From: Mesorhizobium sp. B2-8-5
Lineage (GTDB): Bacteria > Pseudomonadota > Alphaproteobacteria > Rhizobiales > Rhizobiaceae
Length of the DNA: 64,000 bases
Assembly (NCBI RefSeq): GCF_006440675.2
Contig: NZ_CP083951.1
Coordinates: forward strand, 4,249,501 to 4,313,500
Direction of reading: 5' to 3'
Shown: positions 1-9,435 of the stretch, in pieces
How the letters are laid out: each line of letters opens with the position of its first letter
Position numbering within the stretch: the stretch's first letter is position 1
Notes under the pieces: model-generated
Database searches by the model: none
What the model was told of the DNA's origin: nothing
Seen by the model: the letters and a program-made list of their open reading frames with translations, nothing else
Made by a program: the position numbers and the translations under genes

Positions 1-882
<882 letters not shown>

Positions 883-928
883 TCAGTTCGTTAAGCTACG
901 TTCGAATGATTAAGAGACTGTTTGCCAT

Positions 929-1552
929 ATGAGCCGTTTCGGGCCGCGAGGACCGCGCCGACGCTACGCGGCAAGCTCGCCGCGAAGCCTCTGGCGCAAG
1001 CTGCTGGACTATGGGCTGGCCTTCCTCTTGCTCGGATTGCTTATCCTGGTGGCGGCCCGCCTCGACCGCTTCGAAACACGCAGGGAGCAAGGCACGGCGA
1101 TCGTCAATGACGGCGATTCGATCACGCTCGGGACCGAGCGCATTCGCATGCGCGGCATCGACGCTCCGGAGTATCAGCAGACCTGCCAGAAGGCCGGCGC
1201 CGACTATCCCTGCGGCAAGCTGGCGCGGCAATCGCTGGTACGGCTGATCTCCGGCAGGCCGGTTTCCTGCAGCGGCTGGCAGCGCGACCGTTACGGCCGG
1301 CTGCTCGGCGACTGCAGGGCAGGTGACACCGACCTGAACCGGAGCCAGGTGCAGGCCGGATGGGCGGTTGCCTTCGGCGACTTCGAGACCGAGGAAGCGG
1401 TGGCGAGAGCGGCCAAGGTCGGCATCTGGGCAGGCGCCTTCGAGGAGCCGCAGCAATGGCGTGACAGCCATCACAGTGCGCCGGTCGAGAGAAAGCACGG
1501 CATGCTGGCCTCGTTCGGCGACGTGCTGCGCGAATTTGTTCACTTCTGGTGA
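929..1552 (+). CDS. Thermonuclease-family (SNase-like) membrane-anchored protein
   Basis: The 207-residue product has a basic N-terminus, one transmembrane anchor at about residues 27-45, and then a staphylococcal-nuclease fold. Typical family pieces are visible: NDGDSITLG, then RMRGIDAPEYQQTC, then RDRYGRLLGDC, which carry the Asp, Arg and Glu positions used for calcium binding and phosphodiester cleavage. The extra Cys residues (TCQKAG, YPCGK, VSCSG) suggest a disulfide-stabilised domain outside the cytoplasm. Nucleic-acid cleavage is the family activity; the physiological substrate is unknown. The C-terminus overlaps the first in-frame ATG upstream of the next gene, but that gene probably starts later. 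Confidence 0.88.
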   Translation: MSRFGPRGPRRRYAASSPRSLWRKLLDYGLAFLLLGLLILVAARLDRFETRREQGTAIVNDGDSITLGTERIRMRGIDAPEYQQTCQKAGADYPCGKLARQSLVRLISGRPVSCSGWQRDRYGRLLGDCRAGDTDLNRSQVQAGWAVAFGDFETEEAVARAAKVGIWAGAFEEPQQWRDSHHSAPVERKHGMLASFGDVLREFVHFW

Positions 1553-1596
1553 TGGGCGGAGCCGCCTATGATCCGATGGAGAAGCTGGAGGATGGA

Positions 1597-2208
1597 ATGA
1601 AGTTGTTCGATGGCGGCCGAGCGCCCAACCCCCGGCGCGTGCGCGTCTTCCTTGCCGAGAAGGGACTTACGGTGCCGCTGGTGCCCGTCGACATGGGCGC
1701 GCTGGAGCATCGCGGCGAGCAGGTGGCTCAGCGCAATCCGCTGCGGCGCCTGCCTGTGCTCGAGCTCGACGACGGCACCATCATCACCGAATCGATCGCC
1801 ATTTGCCGCTATTTCGAGGAGTTGCATCCCAAGCCCGCGCTGTTCGGCACGGGCGCGCTCGGCAAGGCCATGGTCGAGATGTGGCAAAGGCGCATGGAAC
1901 TGAACCTGATGGCCAGTGTCGCCGCCGCGTTCCGGCACATCCATCCTGCGATGAAGGAATGGGAAGTGCCGCAAATCCCGGAATGGGGCGAGGCCAACAA
2001 ACCGAAGGCGATCGAATTCCTGCATCTCCTCGACCACGAATTGGCCGAGCGCGAATTCGCCGCCGGCGATAGCTACTCGGTCGCCGACATCACCGGCATG
2101 ATCGCCATCGATTTCATGAAGCCGGCACGCATCAGGGTGCCGGAGGAGTGCACGAACGTGCTGCGCTGGTATGCAGCGCTTACAAGCCGGCCGAGCGCAG
2201 CGGCCTGA
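1597..2208 (+). CDS. Glutathione S-transferase family protein
   Basis: A cytosolic GST of about 203 residues. The thioredoxin-like N-terminal half begins KLFDGGRAPNPRRVRVFLAE, where the S/N-P-RR segment is the usual glutathione-site start. It includes the cis-Pro loop RLPVLELDDG and the following ES dipeptide (IITESIAICRY) that binds the gamma-glutamyl group. The all-helical C-terminal half ends with the SVADITGMIAIDF N-capping box. I chose the ATG at 1597 because GGAGG lies about five bases ahead of it; an in-frame ATG at 1549 overlaps the nuclease gene and has no such site. The substrate is not predictable. Confidence 0.9.
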   Translation: MKLFDGGRAPNPRRVRVFLAEKGLTVPLVPVDMGALEHRGEQVAQRNPLRRLPVLELDDGTIITESIAICRYFEELHPKPALFGTGALGKAMVEMWQRRMELNLMASVAAAFRHIHPAMKEWEVPQIPEWGEANKPKAIEFLHLLDHELAEREFAAGDSYSVADITGMIAIDFMKPARIRVPEECTNVLRWYAALTSRPSAAA

Positions 2209-2236
2209 GCGACAACAATTGGACAATCCGCCTGAT

Positions 2237-2854
2237 ATGAGAGAAGCGCTGGAGCGCCTCACCGCCAGGGTGCGGACCTGCCGCATCTGCGTCGAGGAGC
2301 CGCTTGGGCGGCCTTTACCGCATGAGCCGCGGCCGGTGCTGCAGCCGTCCTCCACCGCGCGGGTCCTGCTTGCCGGCCAGGCGCCGGGCACAAAAGTGCA
2401 TTTGTCGGGCGTGCCATTCACCGACGCCTCCGGAGACCGGCTCAGAAGCTGGCTCGGTGTGAGCGGCGATGAGTTCTACGACACCGAAAAATTCGCCATC
2501 GTTCCGATGGGCTTTTGCTTTCCCGGACAGGACGCCAAGGGTGGCGACTTGCCGCCGCGCCGCGAATGCGCGCCAGCCTGGCGCGCTCAATTGATGGCGC
2601 TGATGCCGCAGATCGACCTGGTTCTGACCATCGGCGGCTATGCGCAGGCCTGGCATATGGGCACGACACGCCTGCCGTCGCTGACCGAGACAGTCAGGAA
2701 CTGGCGCGCCATATGGGATGGACCGGCCGTCCCGAAAGTGCTGCCGCTGCCGCATCCATCCTGGCGAAACATCGGCTGGCTGAAGAAGAATCCCTGGTTT
2801 GAAATGGATTTGCTGCCCTTCCTGAGGTCGGAAATCCGCTATCGCATCGATTAG
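2237..2854 (+). CDS. Uracil-DNA glycosylase family protein
   Basis: A protein of 205 residues. It has a GQAPGTKVHLSGVPF motif (the counterpart of the family GEAPG-G-PF water-activating loop), TIGGYAQAW, and the C-terminal HPSWRN loop that inserts into DNA in this superfamily. A C-R-I-C pair near the N-terminus resembles part of the cysteine set seen in iron-sulfur UDGs, but a full four-Cys cluster is not evident. It probably removes uracil or another damaged base; the exact family (4, 5 or a sister group) needs a tree. The start at 2237 avoids a long overlap with the GST gene that an upstream start would give. Confidence 0.85.
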   Translation: MREALERLTARVRTCRICVEEPLGRPLPHEPRPVLQPSSTARVLLAGQAPGTKVHLSGVPFTDASGDRLRSWLGVSGDEFYDTEKFAIVPMGFCFPGQDAKGGDLPPRRECAPAWRAQLMALMPQIDLVLTIGGYAQAWHMGTTRLPSLTETVRNWRAIWDGPAVPKVLPLPHPSWRNIGWLKKNPWFEMDLLPFLRSEIRYRID

Positions 2855-2961
2855 GCATCTTGCAAGAAATCACTCGCTTTTGCCGCCATCGGCAGAATTT
2901 CTTTCTTGTGAAAGGCTTGGATAAAAGGGATTATAGCCAAACTATTCCCCTGGAGCTTCCC

Positions 2962-3453
2962 ATGGATCGTCTCGACAGAAAAATTCTCCGCCTCCTGCAG
3001 GAGGACGCGACGCTCGCGGTCGCCGATGTCGCCAAGAAAGTCGGCCTGTCGACCACGCCGTGCTGGCGGCGCATCCAGAAACTCGAGGAGGAGGGCGTCA
3101 TCCAGCGGCGCGTTGCCATTCTCGACCATGTGAAGGTCAATGTGCGCGTCACCGTCTTCGTGTCGATCCGCACCAATTCGCACAGCCATGAATGGCTGCG
3201 GCGCTTCTCCGAGGTCATCCAGGAATTCCCGGAAGTGGTCGAGTTCTACCGCATGAGCGGCGATGTCGATTACCTGCTGCGCGTGGTGGTTCCGGATATC
3301 GCCGCCTATGACGCTTTCTATAAGCGGTTGATTGCCAAGATCGAGATCCGCGACGTCTCCTCGTCCTTCGCCATGGAGCAGATCAAATACACGACCGAGA
3401 TCCCGCTCGACTACATGGTGCTGGACAAGGAATCGGGCGCGAACGCGGCGTGA
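2962..3453 (+). CDS. Lrp/AsnC family transcriptional regulator
   Basis: A protein of 163 residues. The N-terminal winged helix-turn-helix reads DRKILRLLQEDATLAVADVAKKVGLSTTPCWRRIQKLEEEGVI. It is followed by the RAM ligand/oligomerisation domain, with EVVEFYRMSGDVDYLLRVVVPD as the usual core. Such proteins are amino-acid-responsive octamers that often control a neighbouring metabolic or export gene and themselves. The ATG at 2962 follows GGAG at 2952 and matches the family N-terminus. No obvious target gene lies beside it: the downstream gene is convergent. Confidence 0.93.
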   Translation: MDRLDRKILRLLQEDATLAVADVAKKVGLSTTPCWRRIQKLEEEGVIQRRVAILDHVKVNVRVTVFVSIRTNSHSHEWLRRFSEVIQEFPEVVEFYRMSGDVDYLLRVVVPDIAAYDAFYKRLIAKIEIRDVSSSFAMEQIKYTTEIPLDYMVLDKESGANAA

Positions 3454-3498
3454 TCAAAGGGTGCTCGCCGATTCCCGCACTCGAGTGGGGCGGCGAGC

Positions 3499-4071
3499 TT
3501 AGTTCTTCCTTTTGTTGAGGAAATTCCACGGCGAGTTGACCGGCAGCGTGACCGTGTCCGGCACGCTGTCGACGCTTGCCACCTCGGCCCTGCGCACCGT
3601 GTAGCCCGACTGGACGATCGAGACGCCGTCGAGGATGAAGAGCTGGCTCTTCTCCATGCCGGGCTTCAGCACACCGGTGACGGCGACCGGCTCGTAGGTC
3701 TCTTTCATCTTGTAGGGATGCGCCGGCGTCACCAGCACGATCTGGTTCGGCGGCGGCGTCGGCATGTGGCTGCAGGCGCCCGTCCACGGCACCAGCAGGA
3801 ATTGGTAGACGAGGTCGCCATCGCGATCGACTGGCAATGCATAGCCGGCTAATTGTATCGTCTTGTCCTGCAGATTGAGCGACAAGGTCTCACCGTGGTC
3901 TGGCAGTTTTGCCGCGATCATCGGCAGGTTCGCATCCTCGGCAACGGCTTGCGTGGCTGGGCGCAGGTCCTTCCACAGGATATGCGCGACATCGGCCGCG
4001 GCATCGGCTCCCGAGGCAGCGAAAAGCAGCCCGGCGACCAGCGTCGCGCACGATCTGAAACGCTTGTTCAT
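3499..4071 (-). CDS. DUF3299 domain secreted protein
   Basis: A protein of 190 residues with a clear signal peptide (about 24 residues, ending at GADA). The mature part contains the DUF3299 signature: GYALPVD, then FLLVPWTGACSHMPTPPPNQ, then VAVTGVLKP. The conserved Cys-x-His (ACSH) next to the proline run suggests a metal or redox site, but no activity is established for the family. It lies alone between convergent neighbours. In other bacteria, members often sit near ABC exporters of the MacB or LolCDE type; none is present here. Confidence 0.85.
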   Translation of the reverse strand: MNKRFRSCATLVAGLLFAASGADAAADVAHILWKDLRPATQAVAEDANLPMIAAKLPDHGETLSLNLQDKTIQLAGYALPVDRDGDLVYQFLLVPWTGACSHMPTPPPNQIVLVTPAHPYKMKETYEPVAVTGVLKPGMEKSQLFILDGVSIVQSGYTVRRAEVASVDSVPDTVTLPVNSPWNFLNKRKN

Positions 4072-4135
4072 GGCCGCTCCATCCTCCGCCAGTCGATTGG
4101 CGGAATCGAGTAAAAGCGTCGTGACCGGTCCGGGC

Positions 4136-4714
4136 TCAACGGTTCAGCCGCATCAGATGCCGACGCGTGCCGGCGGTGCCGATTTCATGGAAGCCTCGCG
4201 CGACGAACATGTCGCGAAAACCCATGAAGCGATAGCTCGGCGCCGCCTCGTCGACGGGATAGGCCTCGATGATGCGTGCGCCTTTGCGGAAGGCATGGTC
4301 GATCGCCGCATCGAGCAGGGCGGAAGCCAGCCCGCCGCCGCGCAAAGCCCTCGGCACATAGAAGCAGACGATCGACCATATGCCGGTTTCGGTGTCGTTC
4401 TGCTGCTTCGAAAGTTTCCGGTAGGTTTCGCGCGGCGCGACCGAGCACCAGCCGACTGGTCCGCCGCCCAACTCGGCGACGATGCCGACCGGGGCGCCGG
4501 CATCGATGAGCGCCATCATCATGCGCTTCTTCTCATCGTTCTCACTGTGCTCGCGGCTGGAATGGCGCCAGGCCATGCACCAGCAATATTTCGGCGCGCC
4601 CGGCTGCTCGAACAGGTTCTCGAAGCCGGCCCGCGTCTCCGGCGTCACCTCGACGAAGCGAATCCCGGCAAGGTCAGGCTTTTGCGGCTGCGAGCCTTTC
4701 GATCTGTCTGGCAT
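4136..4714 (-). CDS. GNAT family N-acetyltransferase
   Basis: A protein of 192 residues. The acetyl-CoA-binding motif A is visible as VPRALRGGGLASALLDAAIDHA, with the R-x-x-G-x-G/A loop modified to RALRGGGLA. A Trp/Cys-rich stretch (KYCWCMAWR) near residue 42 is typical of a subfamily often found beside small regulatory or repair genes. The acceptor substrate is unknown. Its 5' end overlaps the 3' end of the DNA alkylation repair gene by 41 bases, so the two are probably co-transcribed and translationally coupled. Confidence 0.85.
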   Translation of the reverse strand: MPDRSKGSQPQKPDLAGIRFVEVTPETRAGFENLFEQPGAPKYCWCMAWRHSSREHSENDEKKRMMMALIDAGAPVGIVAELGGGPVGWCSVAPRETYRKLSKQQNDTETGIWSIVCFYVPRALRGGGLASALLDAAIDHAFRKGARIIEAYPVDEAAPSYRFMGFRDMFVARGFHEIGTAGTRRHLMRLNR

Positions 4715-5378
4715 CGGTCAGTTCCTTCACTGCATCCTTGCCGATCCAGCGTGCCGTCTTGTCGGGCGATGCCGCCAGTTTTTTCGCCAGCGCAAGGGCA
4801 GGGGCGTGCAGGCTCATCGACCGCTTGCCGATCTGCCGCAACGCCCAATTGACCGCCTTGCGGACGAAATTGCGCGGGTCGCCGGCATGTTTCTCGATCA
4901 GCGGCAGATAGGCAAGAAAAGTCGCGTCCGGCTCTTTCTTGAGATGCACCGCGCTCCAGGCCAGCATGGCGAAGGCGGTGCGGCGGACGAATTCGCGCTC
5001 GTCTTCGGCAAACTCGTCGATCAGTTCGCGCCAGAATGGCGTTTCGGCGAACAGGTCCGCGACGGTGTCGACGATTTCCCAGCTGTCGAAATCCGCCGCC
5101 CAGCGCCGGCATTGATCGATGCCGACCTTGTTCGGCTCGCCGGTGAAGGCCGCCATCAGCCGCGCTTCGCGGACACCGCTGTCCCACAGCAGAAGCGATC
5201 GCTCGTGGTTCTTCTTCAGTTTGCGCGCCAGCGGCCGCAATTCGGAATTGCCGACGCCGAGCGCGCTCGTGGTGTTGATGCCGAAGCGCGCCATGCCTGC
5301 CCGGTTCGCCTCGGTGCCGATCGCGCGCAAATGAGCGACGATGTCGTCGGCGCTCCAGCTCGGACCGGGCAGGGCCAT
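4674..5378 (-). CDS. DNA alkylation repair protein (AlkC/AlkD-like HEAT repeat)
   Basis: A protein of 234 residues made of helical ALK/HEAT repeats, with characteristic stretches such as DSGVREARLMAAF, RRTAFAMLAWSAVHLKKEPD, and PRNFVRKAVNWALRQIGKRS. In this family the helices form a solenoid that flips or traps N-alkylated bases, and an Asp plus aromatic residues excise 3-methyl and 7-methyl purines. The first gene of a likely three-gene minus-strand run (dehydrogenase at 5387-6256, this gene, acetyltransferase), with only 8 bases to the dehydrogenase stop. Confidence 0.85.
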   Translation of the reverse strand: MALPGPSWSADDIVAHLRAIGTEANRAGMARFGINTTSALGVGNSELRPLARKLKKNHERSLLLWDSGVREARLMAAFTGEPNKVGIDQCRRWAADFDSWEIVDTVADLFAETPFWRELIDEFAEDEREFVRRTAFAMLAWSAVHLKKEPDATFLAYLPLIEKHAGDPRNFVRKAVNWALRQIGKRSMSLHAPALALAKKLAASPDKTARWIGKDAVKELTDARQIERLAAAKA

Positions 5379-5386
5379 TGCGTCGC

Positions 5387-6256
5387 CTATTTTTCGAGGC
5401 GCGCCAGCAGCGACGACGTGTCCCAGCGCTTGCCGCCCATGTCCTGCACATCCTTGTAGAACTGGTCGACAAGCGCCGTCACCGGCAGCTTGGCGCCGTT
5501 GCGGTTGGCCTCCGCCAGGCAGATGCCGAGATCCTTGCGCATCCAGTCGACGGCGAAGCCGAAATCATATTTGCCGGCATTCATCGTCTTGTGGCGGTTC
5601 TCCATCTGCCAGGAGCCGGCCGCTCCCTTGGAGATCACCTCGATCACCTTCTCGATGTCGAGCCCCGCCTTCTTGCCGAAATGGATGCCTTCGGCCAGCC
5701 CCTGGACGAGGCCGGCAATGGCGATCTGGTTGATCATTTTCGTCAGCTGGCCGGCACCCGCCGATCCCATCAGGCCGACCATGCGGGCGTAGGCGTCGAT
5801 GACGGGCCGCGCCTTGTCGAAGGCGGCCTCATCGCCGCCGACCATGACGGTCAGCACGCCGTTCTCGGCGCCGGCCTGGCCGCCGGACACCGGCGCGTCG
5901 AGGAAGGAGAAACCCGCCTTGCGCGCGGCTTCGTCAAGCTCACGCGCGACCTCGGCCGAGGCAGTGGTGTTGTCGATGAAGATGGCGCCCTTCTTCATCG
6001 CGGCGAAGGCGCCGTTCGCACCGGTGGTGACCGAACGCAGATCATCGTCATTGCCGACGCAGGAGAAGACGAAGTCCTTGCCTTCGGCCGCTTCGGCCGG
6101 CGTCAGCGCCAGTTTGCCGCCATGCTGGGCCACCCACTGCTCGGCTTTTGCCTTGGTGCGGTTGTAGACGGTGACGTCATGGCCACCCTTGTTCCTGAGG
6201 TGCCCGGCCATCGGATAGCCCATGACGCCAAGACCGAGAAATGCCACCGATGCCAT
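5387..6256 (-). CDS. NAD(P)-dependent beta-hydroxyacid dehydrogenase (3-hydroxyisobutyrate dehydrogenase family)
   Basis: A protein of 289 residues. The N-terminal Rossmann fold starts VAFLGLGVMGYPMAGHLRNKG. The substrate-binding signature is FLDAPVSGGQAGAENG, and the catalytic Lys lies in GAGQLTKMINQ. The family covers 3-hydroxyisobutyrate, tartronate semialdehyde and glyoxylate/succinic-semialdehyde reductases; the sequence alone does not separate them with confidence. The start at 6256 gives the expected full-length N-terminus. Confidence 0.9.
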   Translation of the reverse strand: MASVAFLGLGVMGYPMAGHLRNKGGHDVTVYNRTKAKAEQWVAQHGGKLALTPAEAAEGKDFVFSCVGNDDDLRSVTTGANGAFAAMKKGAIFIDNTTASAEVARELDEAARKAGFSFLDAPVSGGQAGAENGVLTVMVGGDEAAFDKARPVIDAYARMVGLMGSAGAGQLTKMINQIAIAGLVQGLAEGIHFGKKAGLDIEKVIEVISKGAAGSWQMENRHKTMNAGKYDFGFAVDWMRKDLGICLAEANRNGAKLPVTALVDQFYKDVQDMGGKRWDTSSLLARLEK

Positions 6257-6366
6257 GAGCTACCTTTCGCAAACGAAATTTCAGTTGCGGAAGCTCTAGG
6301 CCTTGCGGCGAATTCGTCAAGGCGCGGGGAGCCGCATCGACTGGCCCAGGCCCACGCGGTTTCGGC

Positions 6367-7191
6367 CTAGCGGTGCAGGTGGACAGTGATGCGCCGCTCG
6401 ATCCATTCGACGCCGTGGCGCAGGATCTCGACCATCACCAGATAGACGATCGCCACCCAGATATAGGCCTGGATGTCGAAGGATTTTGCGTAGGCGAGCT
6501 TGGCGTTGCCCATCAGGTCGTAGACCGTGATGATGGCGACGATCGCCGAAGCCTTGATCATCAGAATGAGTTCGTTGCCGTAGGGCCTGAGCGCGACGAT
6601 GATCGCCTGTGGCAGGACGACTTTGCGCAACGTCTGCAATTTGTGCAGGCCAAGCGAGGCCGCACCTTCCCATTGGCCGCGCGGCACGCTTTCGATAGCG
6701 CCGCGCAGGATTTCGGCCTGATAGGCGGCGGTGTTGAGCGAGAACGCAAAGACGCCGCAATAGAAAGCTTCGCGGAAGAACCACCACAGCCCGACCGTCT
6801 CAAGCTCCGGCCGGAACGAGCCTACGCCGTAATAGACCAGGTAGGTCTGCACGAGCAGCGGCGTGCCGCGGAAGAAGTAGACATAGCAATAGGCAAGCCC
6901 GGACAGGATCCTGTTCTTCGACATGCGGCCGTAGGCGACGGGAAACGACAGGATGGCACCAAGGACCATCGAGATGGCGACCAGCGACAGCGTGGTGCCC
7001 AAGCCTTGAAGATAGGCTGGCGCGTATCTGGCGAAGAACGCGGCGTTCCATGCATAGACCAGATAGGCAACGATGCCGACGCCGAACAGAATCCAGATGC
7101 CGACCAGCGCGGAGCCAAGGATGCGGGCTCGCGGCCAGCCGCGCGCTTGCGGCGGCGGCTTGTCGATGGCGATAGCCTGGCTGACGCTCAT
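6367..7191 (-). CDS. Polar amino-acid ABC transporter permease (HisM type)
   Basis: A protein of 274 residues with about five transmembrane segments and the inner-membrane-component EAA loop GAASLGLHKLQTLRKVVLPQA that contacts the ATPase. The start at 7191 overlaps the stop of the preceding permease by four bases (ATGA), so the two subunits are translationally coupled. The pair matches the HisQ/HisM heteromer of lysine-arginine-ornithine, histidine and octopine/nopaline transporters. No ATP-binding subunit gene follows; the next gene is an unrelated dehydrogenase. Confidence 0.93.
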   Translation of the reverse strand: MSVSQAIAIDKPPPQARGWPRARILGSALVGIWILFGVGIVAYLVYAWNAAFFARYAPAYLQGLGTTLSLVAISMVLGAILSFPVAYGRMSKNRILSGLAYCYVYFFRGTPLLVQTYLVYYGVGSFRPELETVGLWWFFREAFYCGVFAFSLNTAAYQAEILRGAIESVPRGQWEGAASLGLHKLQTLRKVVLPQAIIVALRPYGNELILMIKASAIVAIITVYDLMGNAKLAYAKSFDIQAYIWVAIVYLVMVEILRHGVEWIERRITVHLHR

Positions 7192-7904
7192 CGCGCCTCC
7201 CTCCGTCCGAGGTGGCGCAGGATGTAGCTCGTGGCGATCGACGACAGGACGGCCAGCGCCAGGAAGATCAGCGCCGCAACGCTGTAGAACAGGAAGGAAT
7301 GCTTGGTGACGCGCGCCGCGACGCCGGATTGGCGCAAGGTTTCGGCCAGATTGACCACCGAGACCAGCGAGGTGTCCTTGAGCAGGCTCAGCCAGCAATT
7401 CTCCAGGCCCGGAAAAGCGATGCGTATCAGCTGCGGCAGGACGATGAGCCGCATCGTCTGCCATTTCGACAGGCCAATGGCGTAACCGCCCTCATACTGG
7501 CCTTTCGGAATGGCACGAAACGCGGAGAGAAAGACCTCGCTGGCGTAGGAGGAGAAGATCAACGACAGCACGATCATGCCGGCGATGAAGCTGTTGACGT
7601 CGATCGTCGCGTCGGGATTGAACAGCCGCACGACATATTGCAGGAGAAGCGGCATGCCAAAGAAGAACAGGAACAGCGTCACCAGTTCGGGCAGACCGCG
7701 AAAGACGGTGGTGTAGATATTGCCGGCCAGGCGCAGCGACGGCTCTTCATGCTGCTTGGCGAAGGCGACGAAAAAGCCGATCACCAGGCCAATCGGCAGT
7801 GTGGCAAGCGCCAGCGCAATGGTGACCAGAACGCCAGACGCAATGTCGTCACTCCAGCCATCCGGTCCCCAGCTGAGAAGTGTCCAAATGCTTTGGGCCG
7901 GCAT
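7188..7904 (-). CDS. Polar amino-acid ABC transporter permease (HisQ type)
   Basis: A protein of 238 residues with five predicted membrane segments. The family motif GGYAIGLSKWQTMRLIVLPQLIRIAFPGL carries the EAA loop and a characteristic GLENCWLSLLKDTSLVSVV continuation. It sits 78 bases downstream of the binding-protein gene, with a hairpin between them, and overlaps the HisM-type gene by four bases. The three genes form a binding protein-permease-permease operon for a basic or polar amino acid. Confidence 0.93.
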   Translation of the reverse strand: MPAQSIWTLLSWGPDGWSDDIASGVLVTIALALATLPIGLVIGFFVAFAKQHEEPSLRLAGNIYTTVFRGLPELVTLFLFFFGMPLLLQYVVRLFNPDATIDVNSFIAGMIVLSLIFSSYASEVFLSAFRAIPKGQYEGGYAIGLSKWQTMRLIVLPQLIRIAFPGLENCWLSLLKDTSLVSVVNLAETLRQSGVAARVTKHSFLFYSVAALIFLALAVLSSIATSYILRHLGRREAR

Positions 7905-7942
7905 TGACGGGTCGTGTCTCCGTGGCGATCCCGAAAGGATTT

Positions 7943-7972
7943 AAGGGCGGCAAGGGATGCCTCACCGCCCTT
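7943..7972 (-). terminator. Hairpin between binding-protein and permease genes (possible attenuator)
   Basis: Arms AAGGGCGG (7943-7950) and CCGCCCTT (7965-7972) pair over a 14-base loop. On the transcribed strand the stem is followed by TTAAAT rather than a full U-run, so it is more likely a partial terminator or an mRNA-stabilising stem. Such a stem would let the binding protein be made in excess over the permeases, as in other periplasmic ABC operons. Confidence 0.5.
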
Positions 7973-7982
7973 GGCTTGTCGA

Positions 7983-8768
7983 TCAGGATTCGGCGCCGTA
8001 GACGTCGAACTTGAAGTACTTGTCGTTGATTTCCTTGTACTTTCCGTTCTTGCGGATGGCGTCGATCGCGGCATTCAGTTTGTTGACCAGATCGGTCTCG
8101 CCCTTGCGCACGGCGATGCCGGCGCCCGGTCCGAAGATATCGACCGGCTGCGGCGAAGGCTGACCGAGGATCTTGCAGCAGGCGCCGTCCGGCGAATCCA
8201 GCCACTGCTGCAACACGACGATGTCGTCCTCGATGGCGTCGAGACGGCCATTGGCGAGGTCGGCCTGTTCCTCGGGGCTGCTCGGATAGCCCTTGATGGT
8301 GCTGTCGGTGTAGGTCTTCGAAGCATAGTTGTAATGCGTGGTCGTGGTGGCGACGCCGATGTTCTTGCCGGCGAGGTCTTCCTTGGTCACGCCCTTGAGC
8401 GGCGAATCCTTCGGCACGGCGATGGCCGACGGGGTGTTGTAGTATTTGTGGGTGAAGTCGACCTTCTCGGCGCGCTCGGGCGTGATCGACATCGAGGCGA
8501 CGATGGCGTCGAACTTGCCGGCCTGGAGCGCCGGGATGATGCCGTCCCAATCCTGCGCGACGAAGGTGCACTTCACCTTCATCTCGTCGCAGAGCGCCTT
8601 GGCGATATCGATGTCGAAGCCGACCAACTGGCCGTCCGAGGTCAGGTTGTTGAAGGGCGGATACGCGCCTTCGGTGCCGATCCTCAGGGTCTTTTCCTGA
8701 GCCTGGGCGACGCCAAGTGTCAGCAGCGCGGCCGAAGCGGCAAGCGCGATACGCAGTGCAATACGCAT
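7983..8768 (-). CDS. Amino-acid ABC transporter periplasmic binding protein (HisJ/ArgT/NocT type)
   Basis: A protein of 261 residues with a signal peptide ending at AQAQ (about residue 23). The mature part starts KTLRIGTEGAYPPFNNL, followed by LVGFDIDIAKALCDEMKVKCTF and the ligand-pocket arginine region MSITPERAEKVDFT, the normal signature of family 3 solute-binding proteins. The paired Cys (ALCDE / KVKCTF) is the conserved disulfide of basic amino-acid binders. The exact ligand (Lys/Arg/ornithine, His, or an opine) is not resolved. It is the first gene of the importer operon. Confidence 0.92.
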   Translation of the reverse strand: MRIALRIALAASAALLTLGVAQAQEKTLRIGTEGAYPPFNNLTSDGQLVGFDIDIAKALCDEMKVKCTFVAQDWDGIIPALQAGKFDAIVASMSITPERAEKVDFTHKYYNTPSAIAVPKDSPLKGVTKEDLAGKNIGVATTTTHYNYASKTYTDSTIKGYPSSPEEQADLANGRLDAIEDDIVVLQQWLDSPDGACCKILGQPSPQPVDIFGPGAGIAVRKGETDLVNKLNAAIDAIRKNGKYKEINDKYFKFDVYGAES

Positions 8769-8919
8769 GGTAATCCTCTCATATTGTCATGGCCGCTGTC
8801 CCGTGCGGCTCTTGTGGGCGGAGCTTCTTTACCGCCCGCTGAGGCGGATACTCCCACTCTTTCCAAGAAAAAAGCAACTGCAAATCAACGCCAAACGACA
8901 ATCAGGATGTGCCGCTGCG

Positions 8920-9435
8920 TTACTTGGTTTGAGCCACGAGACCTGTGCTGCGCTCGACAAAGTCGGCTATCGATTTCGTGTCATCGAGATCGAAAACCGG
9001 CAACGTTTCGCCTTCGATTGTAAAGTCGGCCGCAATGGCGACAATGTTGGGATCGTTGGCCGAAAGCGGCGTCCGGTCCTTGGCCTCGAGTCGCCTTGCC
9101 TCGATCTTCTTATGCGCTTGGCGCTTATAGCCTTCGACCAGCACGATATCCGAAGGCGCCAGGCGCGCCAGGATGTCGTCCAGCGTCGGTTCGTTCTCTC
9201 CGCGCAATTCGTGCATCAGCGCCCAGCGCCGGCCGGAGACGATCGCGACCTCGGTGGCGCCCGCCTGCCGATGGCGGAAGCTGTCGGCGCCCGGCTTGTC
9301 GATGTCGAAGTCATGGTGGGCGTGCTTCACCGTCGAAACCGTCCAGCCGCGCGCCACCAGTTCGGTGACCAGCTTTTCCGTCAGGGTCGTCTTGCCGGAG
9401 TTCTTCCAGCCGGTGATGCCGAATACGCGTCTCAT
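8920..9435 (-). CDS. mobB: Molybdopterin-guanine dinucleotide biosynthesis adaptor protein MobB
   Basis: A 171-residue P-loop GTPase: RVFGITGWKNSGKTTLTEKL carries the Walker A motif, and TVSTVKHAHHDFDIDKPGADSFRHRQAGA is the usual MobB continuation. MobB assists MobA in attaching GMP to molybdopterin for bis-MGD enzymes. I chose the ATG at 9435 because it begins at the P-loop, as in the family, and overlaps the mobA stop by four bases (TCAT on the plus strand), which indicates coupled translation. A longer frame reading back into mobA is not supported. Confidence 0.93.
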   Translation of the reverse strand: MRRVFGITGWKNSGKTTLTEKLVTELVARGWTVSTVKHAHHDFDIDKPGADSFRHRQAGATEVAIVSGRRWALMHELRGENEPTLDDILARLAPSDIVLVEGYKRQAHKKIEARRLEAKDRTPLSANDPNIVAIAADFTIEGETLPVFDLDDTKSIADFVERSTGLVAQTK

